From Babylonia areolata (Eukaryota > Mollusca > Gastropoda > Neogastropoda > Buccinidae), in contig NC_134878.1 in the NCBI RefSeq assembly GCF_041734735.1, positions 51,878,773 to 51,942,772 of the forward strand: a stretch of 64,000 nt of DNA, read 5' to 3'. The notes under the pieces are model-generated. The model saw only the letters and a list, made by a program, of their open reading frames with translations. It made no database searches and was not told the DNA's origin. Both the position numbers and the translations under genes were made by a program. This document shows positions 18,120-31,300 of the stretch, piece by piece. Within the stretch, counting starts at the first letter, position 1. Each line of letters begins with the position of its first letter.

Positions 18120-20250
18120 TGTAAGCCATGCAGTGCAAGCCTCTCACATATCTCATTTCCTATGCGCCTGTTCCTATTCCACCTATTCCTGATTCACCTA
18201 TCACTGAAGTAGATAATCCCCATACGCCTATTCACTGCAAAAAAAATCAGCTCCTCTTTTATCCACCAGTGTTAAAAACCACACCACAACACATAGTACA
18301 CACACTGGACGATACACTTGGCACACATGCACAAACACATTCTATTCAGTTATGTGAATGTGCATGGCAGCAGATGTCTAAAAACTGAAAGTATATACTG
18401 TGCCATCCCACAGCTGTGAGAGAACCCCCCCCATCCCCCACCCAATTAATAGTTTGCAAATTTCAGCTTCTTCAAAATGTTCTTTTTTATGTCGGTTTAT
18501 CTGTCCAGTACTGAGCATTGGTATATGTGTGTAAACATTTTCTTAACTGATATTCATCCATGTATGGATTGTGTTAGCATGTGTGTGTGTTGTGTGCATG
18601 TGCGCGCAAGCATGCGTGTGTTTGAGACGCACGAGAAAGGCTGAACAGGTCAAATGAAAATGGCAGGTTGGTGAAACAGGACAGAGTCAGATTATAAAAA
18701 GGCCGTTGAGAGTGGCCACACTATCAATGAGTAGGTAAAACGGGTACAGGCGAATCAGACCTGCTCCCTCTTACACCTCCCTCACTCCTACTCCCATCTT
18801 AAAGAAGTTATCAAGGTTTCTATTCCATGCTTGCCCTGCACAACGCCTGAACCACCACTTCCCGCATACTATACCTCCACTGTACACACTGCCTGACTGG
18901 GGCCCTGGTTCCCTTCACAATACAAGGCCACTGGACCTCCATTCCTGCACAAGATACCATTGTGCTGCCTCCTGCAGTCACTGACTAAGCACACTGTGTT
19001 TATACAGTAAGCAAGCTTCCATGGACAAACGACGACAACCTGTACACTATATATATCCCACACAACAGGCTACTGTGTCAAGGTGGATCTGAGAAGACTG
19101 GCTGAAATCTATGCAACACAAATCATTGGAACTGTCGTCGTGTCATCTTTGGGGCCTGGGGGGCGTGGGGGTGCTGACAGGAGGGTGGGGGTCCATCTCC
19201 ATCCACATGACAGGTCTGGCTGTTTCCCCTGCGTCCTGGGTCACAAACTGTAAGGGTCCATTCCATTGCGGTGCATCTCGTGTGGAGGCTGTTATAGTCT
19301 GCTTCAACTCTGCACAGCAAACGGATAATAAAATATAAAAAAGAAGAAAAAAGACATTAAGTAAATAAATAAATAAAACTTTAGCACATTAAAAAAAACA
19401 ACAACAACAAAACAGTATAGACATTCCTTAAAGATGGCGCTCCATGGATTTCCTTGTTTAGAACTGTAGACGTTTTTTTCTTCTTTTTTTCTTCTTTTTA
19501 TCTTATTTGCTTTGTGTGTGTGTATCGTCTGGTCAGTGGTGTGGTGATTGGTAAGATGGTGCAGCACAGATGATGGGGAAATGCCAAGAGAAATATACAT
19601 ATACATTCTGAAACCAAAACAGGAATCGTCTCTGAGTTTACATTGTCACATCACCACCTTTTGGGGGGGGGTGGGGGGGGTGGCAAGGCTGCTGAAATGT
19701 CCTGCTGAAATATGATGCCACAAGAATCACAGAATGAACTGCCATGTACGGACTGACCTGTTGAGAATGGAGGTCTTGCACAGGCATCTTGTGGTGTGGA
19801 GCTGGCCTCCATGACAGGTGGCACTGTCCCAGGTCACCACTATCTTTCCCTTCAGTCAGTTCTGCAGACAGCATGACTGTTCAGTTGGCCGGGTATGTCC
19901 TGTCACTGGTGACAGGGTGGATGCTCTCTGAAGTCCGTTTGACACTGCCAGTTCAAAGGTCTGCAAGGTCTGCACAACAGTACAAGTATATATAATAATA
20001 ATCAACCTGGGCACTGAATTAATGCTATGATAATAATAATAGTAATAACTATTATTATAACTATTACCTGAAGTTAACAATTGTTACATAATATATGCAG
20101 TGCAACACAATGTAAACACTCCACTCACACATTACTTCATGCACTAACACCACAAACACTCAAACAGCAATCATCCACACTCACACGTAGTCTTTACATT
20201 AAAATAAACTGGTGTTATATACCTATCTATACTGTACAGGGAGCCAAACC
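18120..20250. other. Intergenic DNA without a gene
   Basis: Ordinary mixed sequence with short CA-rich, G-rich (19657-19683) and (AAC)n stretches. No domain or splice pattern is recognised in either strand. Confidence 0.6.
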
Positions 20251-20251
20251 C

Positions 20252-20256
<5 letters not shown>

Positions 20257-20298
<42 letters not shown>
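20257..20298. repeat. (AC)n microsatellite
   Basis: About 21 AC units. Confidence 0.95.
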
Positions 20299-20301
<3 letters not shown>

Positions 20302-20539
20302 GCCGCGCCAGCGCACGTGCTTGCGTGCATGCACACATTAGTACAACCTCCGACATTACTGTACAACACCTTTATGGAAAACAGGTTACTATTCAGATTC
20401 TCAAGAAACCGTATGGAATACCTCCTCCGAATGCCGCACACATGTTTCGGCCATGTTACGTGCCTGTTGTGCGAAATTGCGCACAAACTAACTCGTCAAC
20501 CTTTACTACATTAGAGGGAAGACAAGCAACGGAGACAAC

Positions 20540-21075
20540 TACAGCCTGGCACTTGCTGAAAGTGATGTGGAGAAAGATCTCGGTGCCTTCATAGACAGTA
20601 AGCTTGACTTCAAGACCCACGTACGTCAGTGGCAAGCAATGATCACCTCGAAGGCGAACAAAGTGGTCGGAATCATCAAACGATCCTTTGACTTTCTTAC
20701 TGAGGACCTGTTCGTACAACTGTTCAAGGCACTGGTACGACCGATTCTTGAATACGAACACTCAGTCTGGAATCCCCAATTGAAGACCCCCACTGCAGAG
20801 AAGTCGAAGATGTTCATACCGGATGTGCCACAAAGCTCATCGGCTCGCTGAGGGAAAAAGTGTACTCAGAGAGGCTGGCCACGCTCAAGCTGGCCAGTTC
20901 AGAGCACAGAAGGAAACGTGGCAACATGATTGACACCTACAAATATGTCCATGGCATATGTCATCAACACCTGGAATGGTTTCCCAGAAGATGTGACAGC
21001 CCCAACACTAGCTGCTTTCATGGGCCGCTTGGACACTTACATGGCCAGTCAGTATTCCCACCCTTTACGACCCAC
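20540..21075 (+). mobile_element. LINE fragment, 3' end of a jockey/CR1-like reverse transcriptase ORF
   Basis: Encodes the region just after the RT palm and thumb: EKDLGAFIDSKLDFKTH, KANKVVGIIKRSF, LFKALVRPILEYEHSVWNPQ. In another frame follow YSERLATLKLASSEHRR and IDTYKYVHGI. These blocks are typical of the C-terminus of LINE pol proteins of the CR1/jockey group. The fragment is frameshifted near 20800-20850 and 5'-truncated; no endonuclease or catalytic YADD region is present. Confidence 0.8.
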
Positions 21076-21584
21076 TAGTTACAACCACGCATTCAAGTTT
21101 TAGAACTGTGACGAGCCCTGAACGGCGAACAGGCCACTACCAGGCCTCAAGCGTCTGACAAGGTCAAGATCAAGGTCAAAGTAAAGAGAAATAACTGCGT
21201 TAATCGGTTAAGGCCTGGGAAGATATGCCAAAATGCAGTGCCTTCCCTTTAATTGTTCATTGGCTGAGGCGTCCGTTTTTACGTCCGCAAACCAAATCCG
21301 GACTCGACTGCGTTTCATTACAGATTGATATGGATACTTACAACCCCTATCTTTGGTCAGAGACCAAGCTCAAAGCGCTTTACAAAGACGAGTCATCAGC
21401 ACGACATGCTGCCTGCCTGCCAGTGGGTCAGTAGACAGGACTGGAAGCTTCACTGGTTTACTAGAGGCGCTCATCATTCGGCATTCCGTCCCCGACTGTC
21501 ATTGGAAGGTTTCTCTCTCTCTTCTCACACACTGTCACACACATACTCTTTCACATACACGCGCGCGCGCACGTGTATATTTAG

Positions 21585-21720
21585 CGTGGGTTTTACTACG
21601 AAATTTGCCGCCGGAATTACGATTCTTGTTCTCTTTATAGTGCTGTGTAAGCTGCAAACGGGACCTCGGTTTATTGTCTTATCCGGCCAAATGACAATGG
21701 TCCAGGCCACCACTTAACTG
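21585..21720 (-). mobile_element. SINE family A core fragment
   Basis: The reverse complement retains GGGACCTCGGTTTATTGTC and flanking core sequence. The remainder is lost or diverged. Confidence 0.5.
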
Positions 21721-22149
21721 TGGACTGGATGGGTGAAACTAGTGGCAAGTGCAGGATTTCATATTGCTTCGATTCTAACGCTTTCCCAGGAGAACGCGTT
21801 GTCACTAGACCCTACCACAGGCTGAGGTGGGAAAGAAAAAGGAAATAACTCACACACACACACACAAAATCATAAACGCGCTTTACATCCGACTGCCCTG
21901 ACCTTCCATTGCACTGAATGACAATTGATATAGCACATATATAAAACGATACTGGGTGATTGGGAACAGATTCAGTTCACGTGTAAAACGTTGGCTGCAA
22001 TCTAACTTAACGGGTTGTGGGGGTAGAGGGGGGGACAAAAGAAAACTTACCTTACGACGAGTTTCTGCAGACTTCCCACTCCATCTCGCCGAGCTGTGAA
22101 CAAGTACTGTGCAGTAAAACTGGCGCTGGAACTGTTGCCGGAACTGTTG

Positions 22150-22795
22150 CCTGTTGGTTGAGAGTGACGTGGTGAAAGACTTGGGAGTGTACATTGATAA
22201 CAAGCTGAACTTTAAGACGCATGTGGCAACAGTTACTGCAAAGGCTAACAAGATGGTTGGTATAATCAGGCGTTCCTTCGATTACCTATCTGAAGAGCTG
22301 TTTATACAATTGTTCAAGTCCCTGGTTAGACCCATTTTGGAGTATGGGCATTTGGTCTGCATCCCGCAGTCAAAAACATTGTGCAGAGAGGTGGAGGACT
22401 CCAGCGACGGCCAACGAAACTGATTGGTCATCTGAAGAACAAGCCGTATCATGAAAGACTCGCTTTGCTTAAGTTACCCAGTCTAGAGCACAGGAGGCAG
22501 CGGGGTGATATGATCGATTGCTACAAATACATACACGGAATCTACAAGACCAACAATCCCGAACTATCACCTGCAGTAAGTAGAGACAGAAGAGGCAACA
22601 GTTTAATGTTAAATAAATCACATTGCAAACTGAAAGTGCGCAGCTCCTTCTTTACAGAGAGAGTCGTTAATAAATGGAACGGTTTGCCAGACAGTGTTGT
22701 GACTGCCCCAACCATGTTATCTTTCAAGACTAGGTTAGACGCTCATTGGGCCAACTCTCCAAGCACATATGATCCAGTATGCTATCATTAGGCCA
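22150..22795 (+). mobile_element. LINE fragment, 3' end of a jockey/CR1-like reverse transcriptase ORF
   Basis: The same protein region as 20540-21075, better kept: VVKDLGVYIDNKLNFKTH, ANKMVGIIRRSFDYL, LFKSLVRPILEYGH. In the next frame follow RRQRGDMIDCYKYIHGIY and RVVNKWNGLPDSVV, near the usual end of the ORF. One frameshift near 22380-22420 separates the two halves. The 5' part with the catalytic site is missing. Confidence 0.85.
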
Positions 22796-22799
22796 CGCA

Positions 22800-25470
22800 T
22801 GCTGGTATACTGCATCCAGTTGAACGTCTTCCAGGCCTAAAACGTCTTATTCCAGTTCAAGTTCAAGTAGTTCTTGCACAGAAGTTCCACAACGTTTTAG
22901 AGATATGAACACAGACCCTTTTTGTTGTTAAGACTACACAACTCAAATACTTTGAATTTCCCACTCCATGATCACAAACTAAACAATTACACTCTAAATC
23001 GCGAGGATGAAGCCGATGTGAGTTCACAATTTTCTTCTTTTTTTGTTTCATCCAAAATGTTCAGAATTATGGAATCCGTTTCCATTTTTGTGTAGTCGTT
23101 TGAATTTGTTTCTGTGCACCACAACCATTCCATTTCAAGTCCTCCTTTCAATCTGGAAACAGGTCTCTGCTCTCTGAGCTTGACTGAGTTGAAAAACCTG
23201 GGACTCCCACGTCGTATTGCACGGGTTGGTCGTGATAAATTGCATGATTTTCTTTCGATGTGTCAGCCAAGACAGCACGGAACACCTTGACCCTTGGGCA
23301 TTGTCAAGGGTCGTTAACTCAGCTCAACACCAGGGTGTGTCAGGTTGAACGTGTATGCGCACACACGCGTGTGCATCCTGCACACATTGGAACAGCAAGC
23401 GCAGATTAGGACAACATGTGCTGCCGGACTTCTCTAATTTCTTATGTTATATGGCTGCCTCCTGTGCTCTCTCTGTCTCTCTCCTTTGTACAAGTGAGCT
23501 GACTGCATGTGACTGTTCTGACCGAATTACTTTTTTTTTTTTCCATTCAAGGAACAGTAAAACACACTAGACTTTCGCGTATGCCATATATGGGGTAGCA
23601 CTACATTTATCTGTGTACATATTTGGCCTCTATTAGTGGACCACACGTCACAAAGGCTCGTTCAATGAGTGTCTAGTTGGTAAAACATTTTCAGTTTCTT
23701 GACTCTACTAATCCTTGACTGGCTTTAAAAAACAAACAAACAAAAAACAAACAAACAAAAAACAAACAAAAACACAAACCAACCTCAAATGTGACAGTAA
23801 ATGTATGTGTGCACATTGGGTGTCGAGTACACCATCCTTAACTTCCTCGTATGGTCCTTTAATTAAGCATGATTCTGAACATGTGGTCAGCTGTATGGAC
23901 GGACCAACCAGACTGTCCAGAGCTGTCAGTGTCCTGAACTGTAAGACTGCCACAAGGTGTGCGCTTTGGGTTCAGGTTGCCATGTTATGAAATGCCATCG
24001 ATGTGTCAACGTCCCAGTGACATGACCCTGCCAAACCTTGCAACACAAGTCAGTGTTAACAACCATACTGTGTGCACTGTGCAACGTCATTAAATGTTAG
24101 CCAGTGCTGCACTGGCAATATGTTAATATAATTTGGGAATGTCAGACTTAAAAAATTAATTGGAAGAATTGTTCTGTGTTTGATTCCCCCCCCCCCCTCT
24201 CTATTTCTAAATCTGATGTGGATTTATTTTTAACATGACAACCCTGGTATGTTGTTAGCATTTTCAGCTGGGCTACAAGCAGTATTGTTCGATTTGCTTT
24301 TAATGTGCTTGTGTTATATCATTGTTACAACAATTGATGTGTTGGGAGTTTGTGTGAGATTGCATTAAATGTAACATTTCTAATGTGTGAGAGTGTATTA
24401 ACTGAAATATTCCTATTGTTTGTTGGTGTGTTACTGAAGGAAAAGGGAGAGAGAGGGAGGGGGGAAAAATGGAAAGGGTTGGTGTGCAAGAGACAGCGAC
24501 AGCTGGTACGAAGGGCAGTGTGGGCCTTCCTGACTTTTGTCAACATCCAAGCAATTTAAAATCATGCAAGGAAAGCCGAGTTCCTTTGCCCACTTCCTGT
24601 GTCAAACTGGTTCAAGTTACAATTGAAAGGAACTGGTTCAAGTTACAATTGAAAGGTTTTGCTCTGTTTGGCTAACGTTTTTGATCAGCCTCCCACAACA
24701 TGACCCACATCTCTGTCTCCCGTCGGCGACAATGTGGGCGACGCTTCACTGGGAGCAGGCCGGCGGCTATGGTGTGTTATGTCTCCCGTTTGTTTCACCT
24801 TAATGAATTTCTGTTGTTGAGCTAATAAAGCTGTTGTGTGTACATTGCCACCAAACCACTTACCTGACCGCAATCCAAGTACAATGACATATGAATTGAT
24901 GTACATTATATGATGTGACACACTTGTGGGTGTGCTGTGTGCCTTCTTATTGGGTCACGCAAGACAAAGAAAAGCTTGTATGGTGTGACCCACCCACTCC
25001 TCTTATTAGGCTTTTGACAATGGAGGGTTTGTGCCTGGGTCTGAAGTGATCCAGTTAACCAGTGCAGCCAGCAGAAGGCTCCACTCCTCCGCTGTGGTCC
25101 CTTCAGCTGGTGTCCTAACTCCTCACCAGTCCTCTATATGCTTGGGAGTTTGCACTCACGTGTGAACTTATCCTAGATGCACCCGGACTTCCCCTTGTGC
25201 TGGAGACAGCAACCCATTCAGTGCCAATCTCTTGAGAGCTTGGAATGTCCTGGTGGTCCACCTGGAGCAGCAGATTTCATCCTCACCCCAGCAGCTTCCT
25301 GTCCTTCAGGAAAAAAAACCCAGAGCATGCAGGCAAGCTTCTTGTCATTCCGACATCAGAAAGTTTTAAGGCCCTGCGAGGGGAAACGGGGTTGAGCACC
25401 ACCTCCAAAGTTGTCCCAGCGAGAAGGGGTGATTCCAAGGGAGTAGCAACTCCACTGTGAGTAGTGTGGA
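22800..25470. other. Intergenic DNA without a gene
   Basis: Includes an (AAAC)n-like stretch at 23728-23775, a C run at 24187-24198 and two tandem copies of GGTTCAAGTTACAATTGAAA at 24609-24656. The plus-strand frames near 25177-25460 look peptide-like but I do not recognise a family; they directly precede the inverted-repeat element at 25478. Confidence 0.5.
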
Positions 25471-25477
25471 CACTTGG

Positions 25478-26552
25478 CGGGACACATCCTCACAAGGGGA
25501 TTTTACGTCTGCCCTCTATCTCAGTGTGCTGAGAAGGCCCTCAGTGCAGGGGTTACTACCTCTCTTCTTCCCTCCCTTGCCGAGCCCCCTCCCCCACCTC
25601 CCTCAGTGGGGGCGTGGGGGTGAGCTCTGGCCTCAGGTAAGGGGGTCTGGCGGGGCACCTAGCCACGCTTGAGAGTGCAGATGCCAAACCTCCTCAGTGC
25701 TTCTTGGGAGGAAACAGGAACACACTGGTGCTGGGAGGGCACGAACACCCATTCATCTCCCAGCGGGTCTGAGGGCTAAGGGGAAGGGGCAACTGCAGGC
25801 TTCCCCGACCTGGGTGATCTGGAGGGTGATTGGTCCTGAAAGGGAGGCAGTTGTGACTATGGAGGTAGCAGATGGGGAGCCAGAGATACCAGGTCCCTGA
25901 CAGAGAGGCATCATTGGCCGAGGTCAGCTTGACCGACAAATGGTTGAACCCGTCATTCAGGGCAGCATGCTTCACCCTGAAGGAGGTGCTGGACTGGTTT
26001 GGGGGAAGGGGGGGGGGGGGGGTAGAGGACAAGGGGTTGCACCCTGGTCCTCCCGGCAGCCTAGCATACACCGCAGGTGTGCCCCAATACGGGTAGAATG
26101 AGGGAATCCACTCGTGAGCGCCAGCCATCCTGTAAGCCCCATCCCCTGGGGTCACTGGCACTTTGACCTCTGGTCGATGGGCGGTCCAGTCTGACTTGGT
26201 TGTCAGACCTGCCGGCAGACAGACGGGCCGACAGCCCCAAACCGTCTTGACACGCACAGGCCTCCCCCAACAGGGGAGACCAGACAGATGGCTGGATCGT
26301 CTGATGTACAGGTTAGGGCCACGTTCCCAGTATCCCCTTCCATGGAGATACTGGGGTGACTGGCGCCAGGGCGGACAAAGGAGAAATGCCCCAAGGTGGC
26401 CAGGGTTTCCTCCTCACTGAGGGAGGGGGAGGGGGCTCAGCAAGGGAGGGAAGAATAGAGGTAGTAACACCCCCACTGAGGGTCTTCTCTGCACACTGAA
26501 ATAGAGGGCGACATGAAATCCCCTTGCGAGGATGTGTTCCGCCCCGTATCAT
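25478..26552. mobile_element. Unclassified element with ~145-bp inverted repeats
   Basis: The left arm 25478-25620 matches the reverse complement of 26405-26552 along its length, with several substitutions. Both have ACACATCCTC, AAGGGGATTT, CCCTCAGTG and TACTACCTCT. The arms enclose about 790 bp with a minus-strand open frame of 187 codons (26257-25694), rich in Pro, Ser and aromatic residues, with no recognised domain. A SINE lies directly to the right. It could be a DNA transposon remnant or another inverted-repeat element; family not known. Confidence 0.6.
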
Positions 26553-26559
26553 TTAGTTC

Positions 26560-26725
26560 TTTTTCAGAGCGCAAAGTGCATGCTGCACATGGGACCTCAG
26601 TTTATTGTCTCATCCGAAAGACTAGTGGGAGAAAGGGTAAGACAGGGGTTTAAATGCCAGAACCTCACCTGACACCGAATTGGCAGGTTAAGTGTCTTAA
26701 CCATTCCGCCACCTTCCTCCCTCTC
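26560..26725 (-). mobile_element. SINE family B head and core
   Basis: On the minus strand: head GGTGGCGGAATGGTTAAGAC, then CTTTCTCCCACTAGTC and core AATAAACTGAGGTCCCATG. Tail absent. Confidence 0.65.
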
Positions 26726-26924
26726 CAGTGATGAGCACCTTCCTTTGTGCAGGTGTCCACAGACGGGACACGAAGGGGATGGGATCTCCACCTGCCTCAC
26801 CAAGGTGGAGGGGTGGGTCCCTCCATGCAGTTGGGGATGAAGGGACAGGTGCTGGGGGCTGAGAGTAGTGTTGGAGCGCTGGATTCTCACAAGTTTCCCC
26901 ACAACTCATCTCTGGTTTAGGTGA

Positions 26925-27130
26925 ACCTGGTGGGTTTCAGGGTGAAGATTTTTTCCAATCTCCCTGGTCAACATAATTATGTACAGACGTGCTAGTACCT
27001 GAACCCCCTTTGTCGAGTATACGCATACAGAAGATCAAACACGCACGTTCAAGATACAGAAATCGAGGTCAGCTTTTGCTGGATTATGGAAACAACATAT
27101 CCAGCATGCACACCCCTAAAATCTGAGTGT
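26925..27130 (+). mobile_element. SINE family C fragment
   Basis: The reverse complement matches the plus strand of 820-1010 (GTGTGCATGCTGGATATG, TTGATCTTCTG, GGGGGTTCAGGTACTAG). Head and far end are missing or diverged. Confidence 0.55.
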
Positions 27131-27990
27131 CTTAACTCACTCAGTATGGCCAGTCCTCTCTTCTCCTCTACACAGACCCCTCGGATGTCCAGTGGGTGTT
27201 TGAATGACCCAACCTTTAGCTTCCGTCGTCAGAATTGTGGCATTCTTTGTCAATATTCACCTCTTCAGTATAAGAGCCTTCCGCTTGCAATATTTTGATG
27301 ATGATAATTGGGGTGAAACGCTGTTAACGTCGTCTTTCACCATTCGTATGGAGAGAGTTAATGGTGTGGTACAGTCCTACACGTAAAAGCCCACTCATAC
27401 ACAAGTGAACAAAGGCACAACAGCCCACAACTGCAGAAGTGTGATTCAGCGTGACAGGCACATCAAGGTAAAAAAAAAAAAGTGCACGTCAGCATTTTCT
27501 AGCAGACATTAAAATTAAGTGCAGTGTCAAAGGGGTTGTTGGAAATGTATGGTATGAGCAGCCATCTCCACAACCAACCACCATTCTGGGTATGTTCCTT
27601 TTGCATAAGAATCACAACTTACTTCACGGTCAACCAATGAAAGTACACCAGCTTGTGTGCATGCTAACAAAATATTCCTTTTTGATCAAGTTTATTTGCA
27701 GTTTATCACTGGTTTGTGTACACGCAAGTACCTTAAACTTTTGTGGGACCTCCCTTTGTCCAGATATGTGGCGCTAGATGTGGAAAGCAAAATATTGCAG
27801 AATAACCAAGTTTTGCAACCAAACAAAATTGAAGTGTTTACTGGAGGCACGACTTCTGGGGTGGGGCCATCATTGAACTGTTTAAACATATTTAACAATG
27901 CAGTTGTGACATTTGCCTTTCGAAGGGTAGAACATAAATTTGGTTGCTTTTACCCTTGTAAAGGTTCATGATTTGATTTGACTGCAAGAG

Positions 27991-28215
27991 GAGGAGTTTT
28001 TATTATACTCCATGTTTGGTGATACATATACTTACCATGTCAAACTGATGCAAACTAGGCCTATTGGTTTACTCGGCTTGGCCAAATTTCATGCAGCTAA
28101 CAGTGAAAAGACGACCCGTCTTGCCCAGTCCGCTCTTAGCCAATCAAACGCCTCTAAAAGCTACAAGCGCTGAACCATTCCTTTGGCCAAGGCTCTCAAC
28201 GCCATCTGGTTTACG
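27991..28215. mobile_element. DIRS-like family 1, isolated terminal repeat (fossil)
   Basis: Closely matches the left terminal repeat of the DIRS-like element at 62661: GAGGAGTTTTTATTATACTC, ATACTTACCATGTCAAACTG, then AGGCCTATTGGTTT and CAATCAAACGCCTC. No coding part lies next to it. A solo end left by an old insertion or recombination. Confidence 0.75.
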
Positions 28216-28368
28216 CTCTGTCTCGTCTTACACTTTTTTTTGGCTATTAAGTGTGTTCATTTGGCCTTATTTTGCTGCATTTTCTTAGAATATTCAGACA
28301 TTTGTTATTGAAAAAAAAAAAAGTATATTTCCTGTGGGTGGAAAAACAAACTGTCATTAAAGGTTCTG

Positions 28369-28374
28369 TTTATT
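28369..28374 (-). terminator. Candidate distal AGL polyadenylation signal
   Basis: The minus strand reads AATAAA (context GCAATAAACAG). It is 3.7 kb past the AGL stop. A nearer AATAAA on the minus strand lies at 30327-30322 inside a T-rich stretch. Neither is proven. Confidence 0.3.
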
Positions 28375-31300
28375 GCAAATACTGCACATTCGCAACAGCA
28401 CTGATCTATCCAAACACTAACTCACTACTTGTGTAGCACAATACAACTCTGCTTAACCATGATCACATCACTTAAAACAAAGGTTAAAAAAAAAAGTCAG
28501 CTGTTTCAAAACCAAGCCATTCAATTGCACAACATGACAAATAATGTAGGCATCAGAACTGAAGGGACAAAATGTGAAGAATCTGGCTTCAATGCAAGAC
28601 AGAGGAGAGGGAAAGCATTTCCCATGAAATGGACTCTGGAGAAGAAAACCACAATGGAAATCTTCCTCTCTCTCTCTCCCCTTCCCAAGTTCTTGCAATG
28701 CAATTGTAAAATTTGGATGTCAAAATTATGCATTCAGCACACTCCACAAACACTGGCCTCTAATGACAATGCTATTGCCAAAAAAAAAAAACACACACAA
28801 AAAAACAAACAAACGAAAACAAAACCATCTTTTCTGTTGACAACTAAGAAATATTTCACCCGAACCAATTCCACGAAATACTAGTCACAACAGAGTAAAA
28901 CCCAAGGTGAAACTTCTTTCTTCAAGGAACTAAAGAGGATCAAGACTTCAGGGTAATGGTATGGCACCGGACAGGAACAGGAATGCACAGTGTGCTGCCA
29001 TCCGTAGCGCAGCATTTAGACAAAGCCAGCTAACTGAACCCTGAGTGGTTCTACTACCCAAAGTACAATAGACAAAGTTATAAGTACATCACACCTACCA
29101 CTTCCCTTCTACTTCTATCTGATATGCTCGGCACAGACAACCACCACTGCTGCAGATCTGCTCAAGGCCTGGGCCAAAACCTGCAAGCTAGCACACACCA
29201 TTTTGTAAAGGATGACTGAATGGTGTAAAGGTGCTCAGCACTGCAACATGACTCAGCTCAAATCAACCAGTGCATAATCTTTGGCAAAGGATAAATATCA
29301 AAGTCGATTTTTGTTTCATTCCTTTAAAAAAAACATCTTGGATCTGCCATTTGGCAATCTTGCCCATACTCTGTGCTCTGAACTGCTAAACTCCACACAC
29401 ACTGTATCCAATCACACCAAACACTACACAATCTTTCCTAAAAAAAAACACCCCCCCCCAAAAAAAAAAAACAACAAAAAAACAAAAACAGTCAAACATG
29501 AATGGTATACAGAGAAAACATCCTATTCCAAAATACTGCAATCCACTGAAATACTGGAATCCTAAAGGCTCCTAAACCATACAGTAGAATCAGCCTGTAT
29601 GACTTGCCACCAAACAAAGAAAAAGCACGAACGCTCCTGGCCAGTGTAGCACCACTACACGATGCTTGTTCTGTGGTCCCCAAACATGACATACAGGCAG
29701 ATTGTACTGTGCATCTACACTGCTGGTGCATATCAACTCTTGACTGTCGCTGCAGCCTATGTGGGGTGTATCACACAAACCTCAAACCACAATAAACAAT
29801 GTATACATTAACACTGGAAGCAAATCCAGTGCTGCAACATCTACACCTCTCACCACTTTCTACTCCAAATGCCCACTACCTCACGCCACGCTGATTATGA
29901 ACAATCCATGCTGACAATAAACAATTCGCAGGGCTAACCCAATGACCTGCTTCAGAAATTATCACACATTCGTCAGGATAAGCAGACCACAATTTTGGCA
30001 CTTATCTTAAGTATACAGCTTAGATTTCTGATAAATGATGCAGAATGAACAACTATGGACAAACAGATAAACCACCTCTGCCTCTCTCTCTCTTGCAGAT
30101 GTTGCAATGTCGAATGCAGACATCTCTAGTCTTCCCGTGGTGACAGAGAAATTCACCCATGTCAACATCAACACCTGAGAATGGTTATGAACTGAAAACA
30201 GAAACAGTCAGTAAGAGGACTCAATGATAGAAATGTCCTAAAATGGAAGCTAAACTGGAACCACTCTAAAAACCAAACCTGAAGCCAACACATTTCTTTC
30301 TTTCTTCCTTTTTTTTTAATTTTTATTTTTTTTAATCTGTTAAAGAGAAGGAACACTCTAGGAAAGGTTTCATATAATATCTGTTTTAGGAAATCTGGTG
30401 ATCACGCAGTATATAGGGGCACACAAGTACAAACCTAAGAATGTAAAGAAACAGTACACTCTCAACAATTTAATACTAAAATCTGAAAAAATATTAGACC
30501 AAACACAAACCCACCATCAATTCACACTATTATGCAACCAGTATAACTGAAAAGAATCCAACAGAAAACTGCAGCCATATGGCAGATATTCTGCCAACAG
30601 CAAAGAGGTAAAACCACAGTGTGACTATGGAATGGCATTGACCAATGCTTCCTTGATACACGGAACAAACTACAGAGGTGGGCAGTAAATCAGGAGCAGC
30701 AGTGTGCAGAAAGCAAAACCAGCAGTAACAACCAAGGACATGCACCTTTTCTGATGTGAAATTTAAGCACCAGTCCACAACAGTTCAAAATGCTTTCAGC
30801 TGCTGGATTGTGAGAGAGACAAAGACACGTAACACATTTCACGTTTGATTTCCTGTACACAAAACCCCATCAACGAAACGTTGCATAGATGTCTGCTTGC
30901 ACGGTCTTTGCTCACACCTCAAGCTCATCCTCAAGAAGAAAGATTCCAATACGTGAGAAAGTTCTAACACAACACCACATCAGAACAAAAAACTTTTAAC
31001 TGTAGTGCACAAAATAAATACCAAAGCAGTGTTAGCAAATAGAAATCTTTCCAAAAAAAACACAATCACAAAGCTAACAGTCACGTATTTTGCCATTATC
31101 ACAGAGCGTCTGATCCTGCAAGGAGAAAACCCACAACTGACTGACTGCTTCTGTTCAACTGTTTTCTTTTTACTTTTTGCAGATGCTGGCAGCCCTGGCA
31201 GATACGCACAATGCACATTCCCCATGCAGTGCTACCTGCAATCTGGCATGTTTCCCTCCACTTAACCTATGACCAAACTAGCTAGTCATAGTCAGCACCA

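Noticed and set aside
28429-28884. 151-codon plus-strand frame
   Set aside because: A-rich, no domain, no splice or start context beyond chance, and it lies antisense to a likely AGL 3' UTR.
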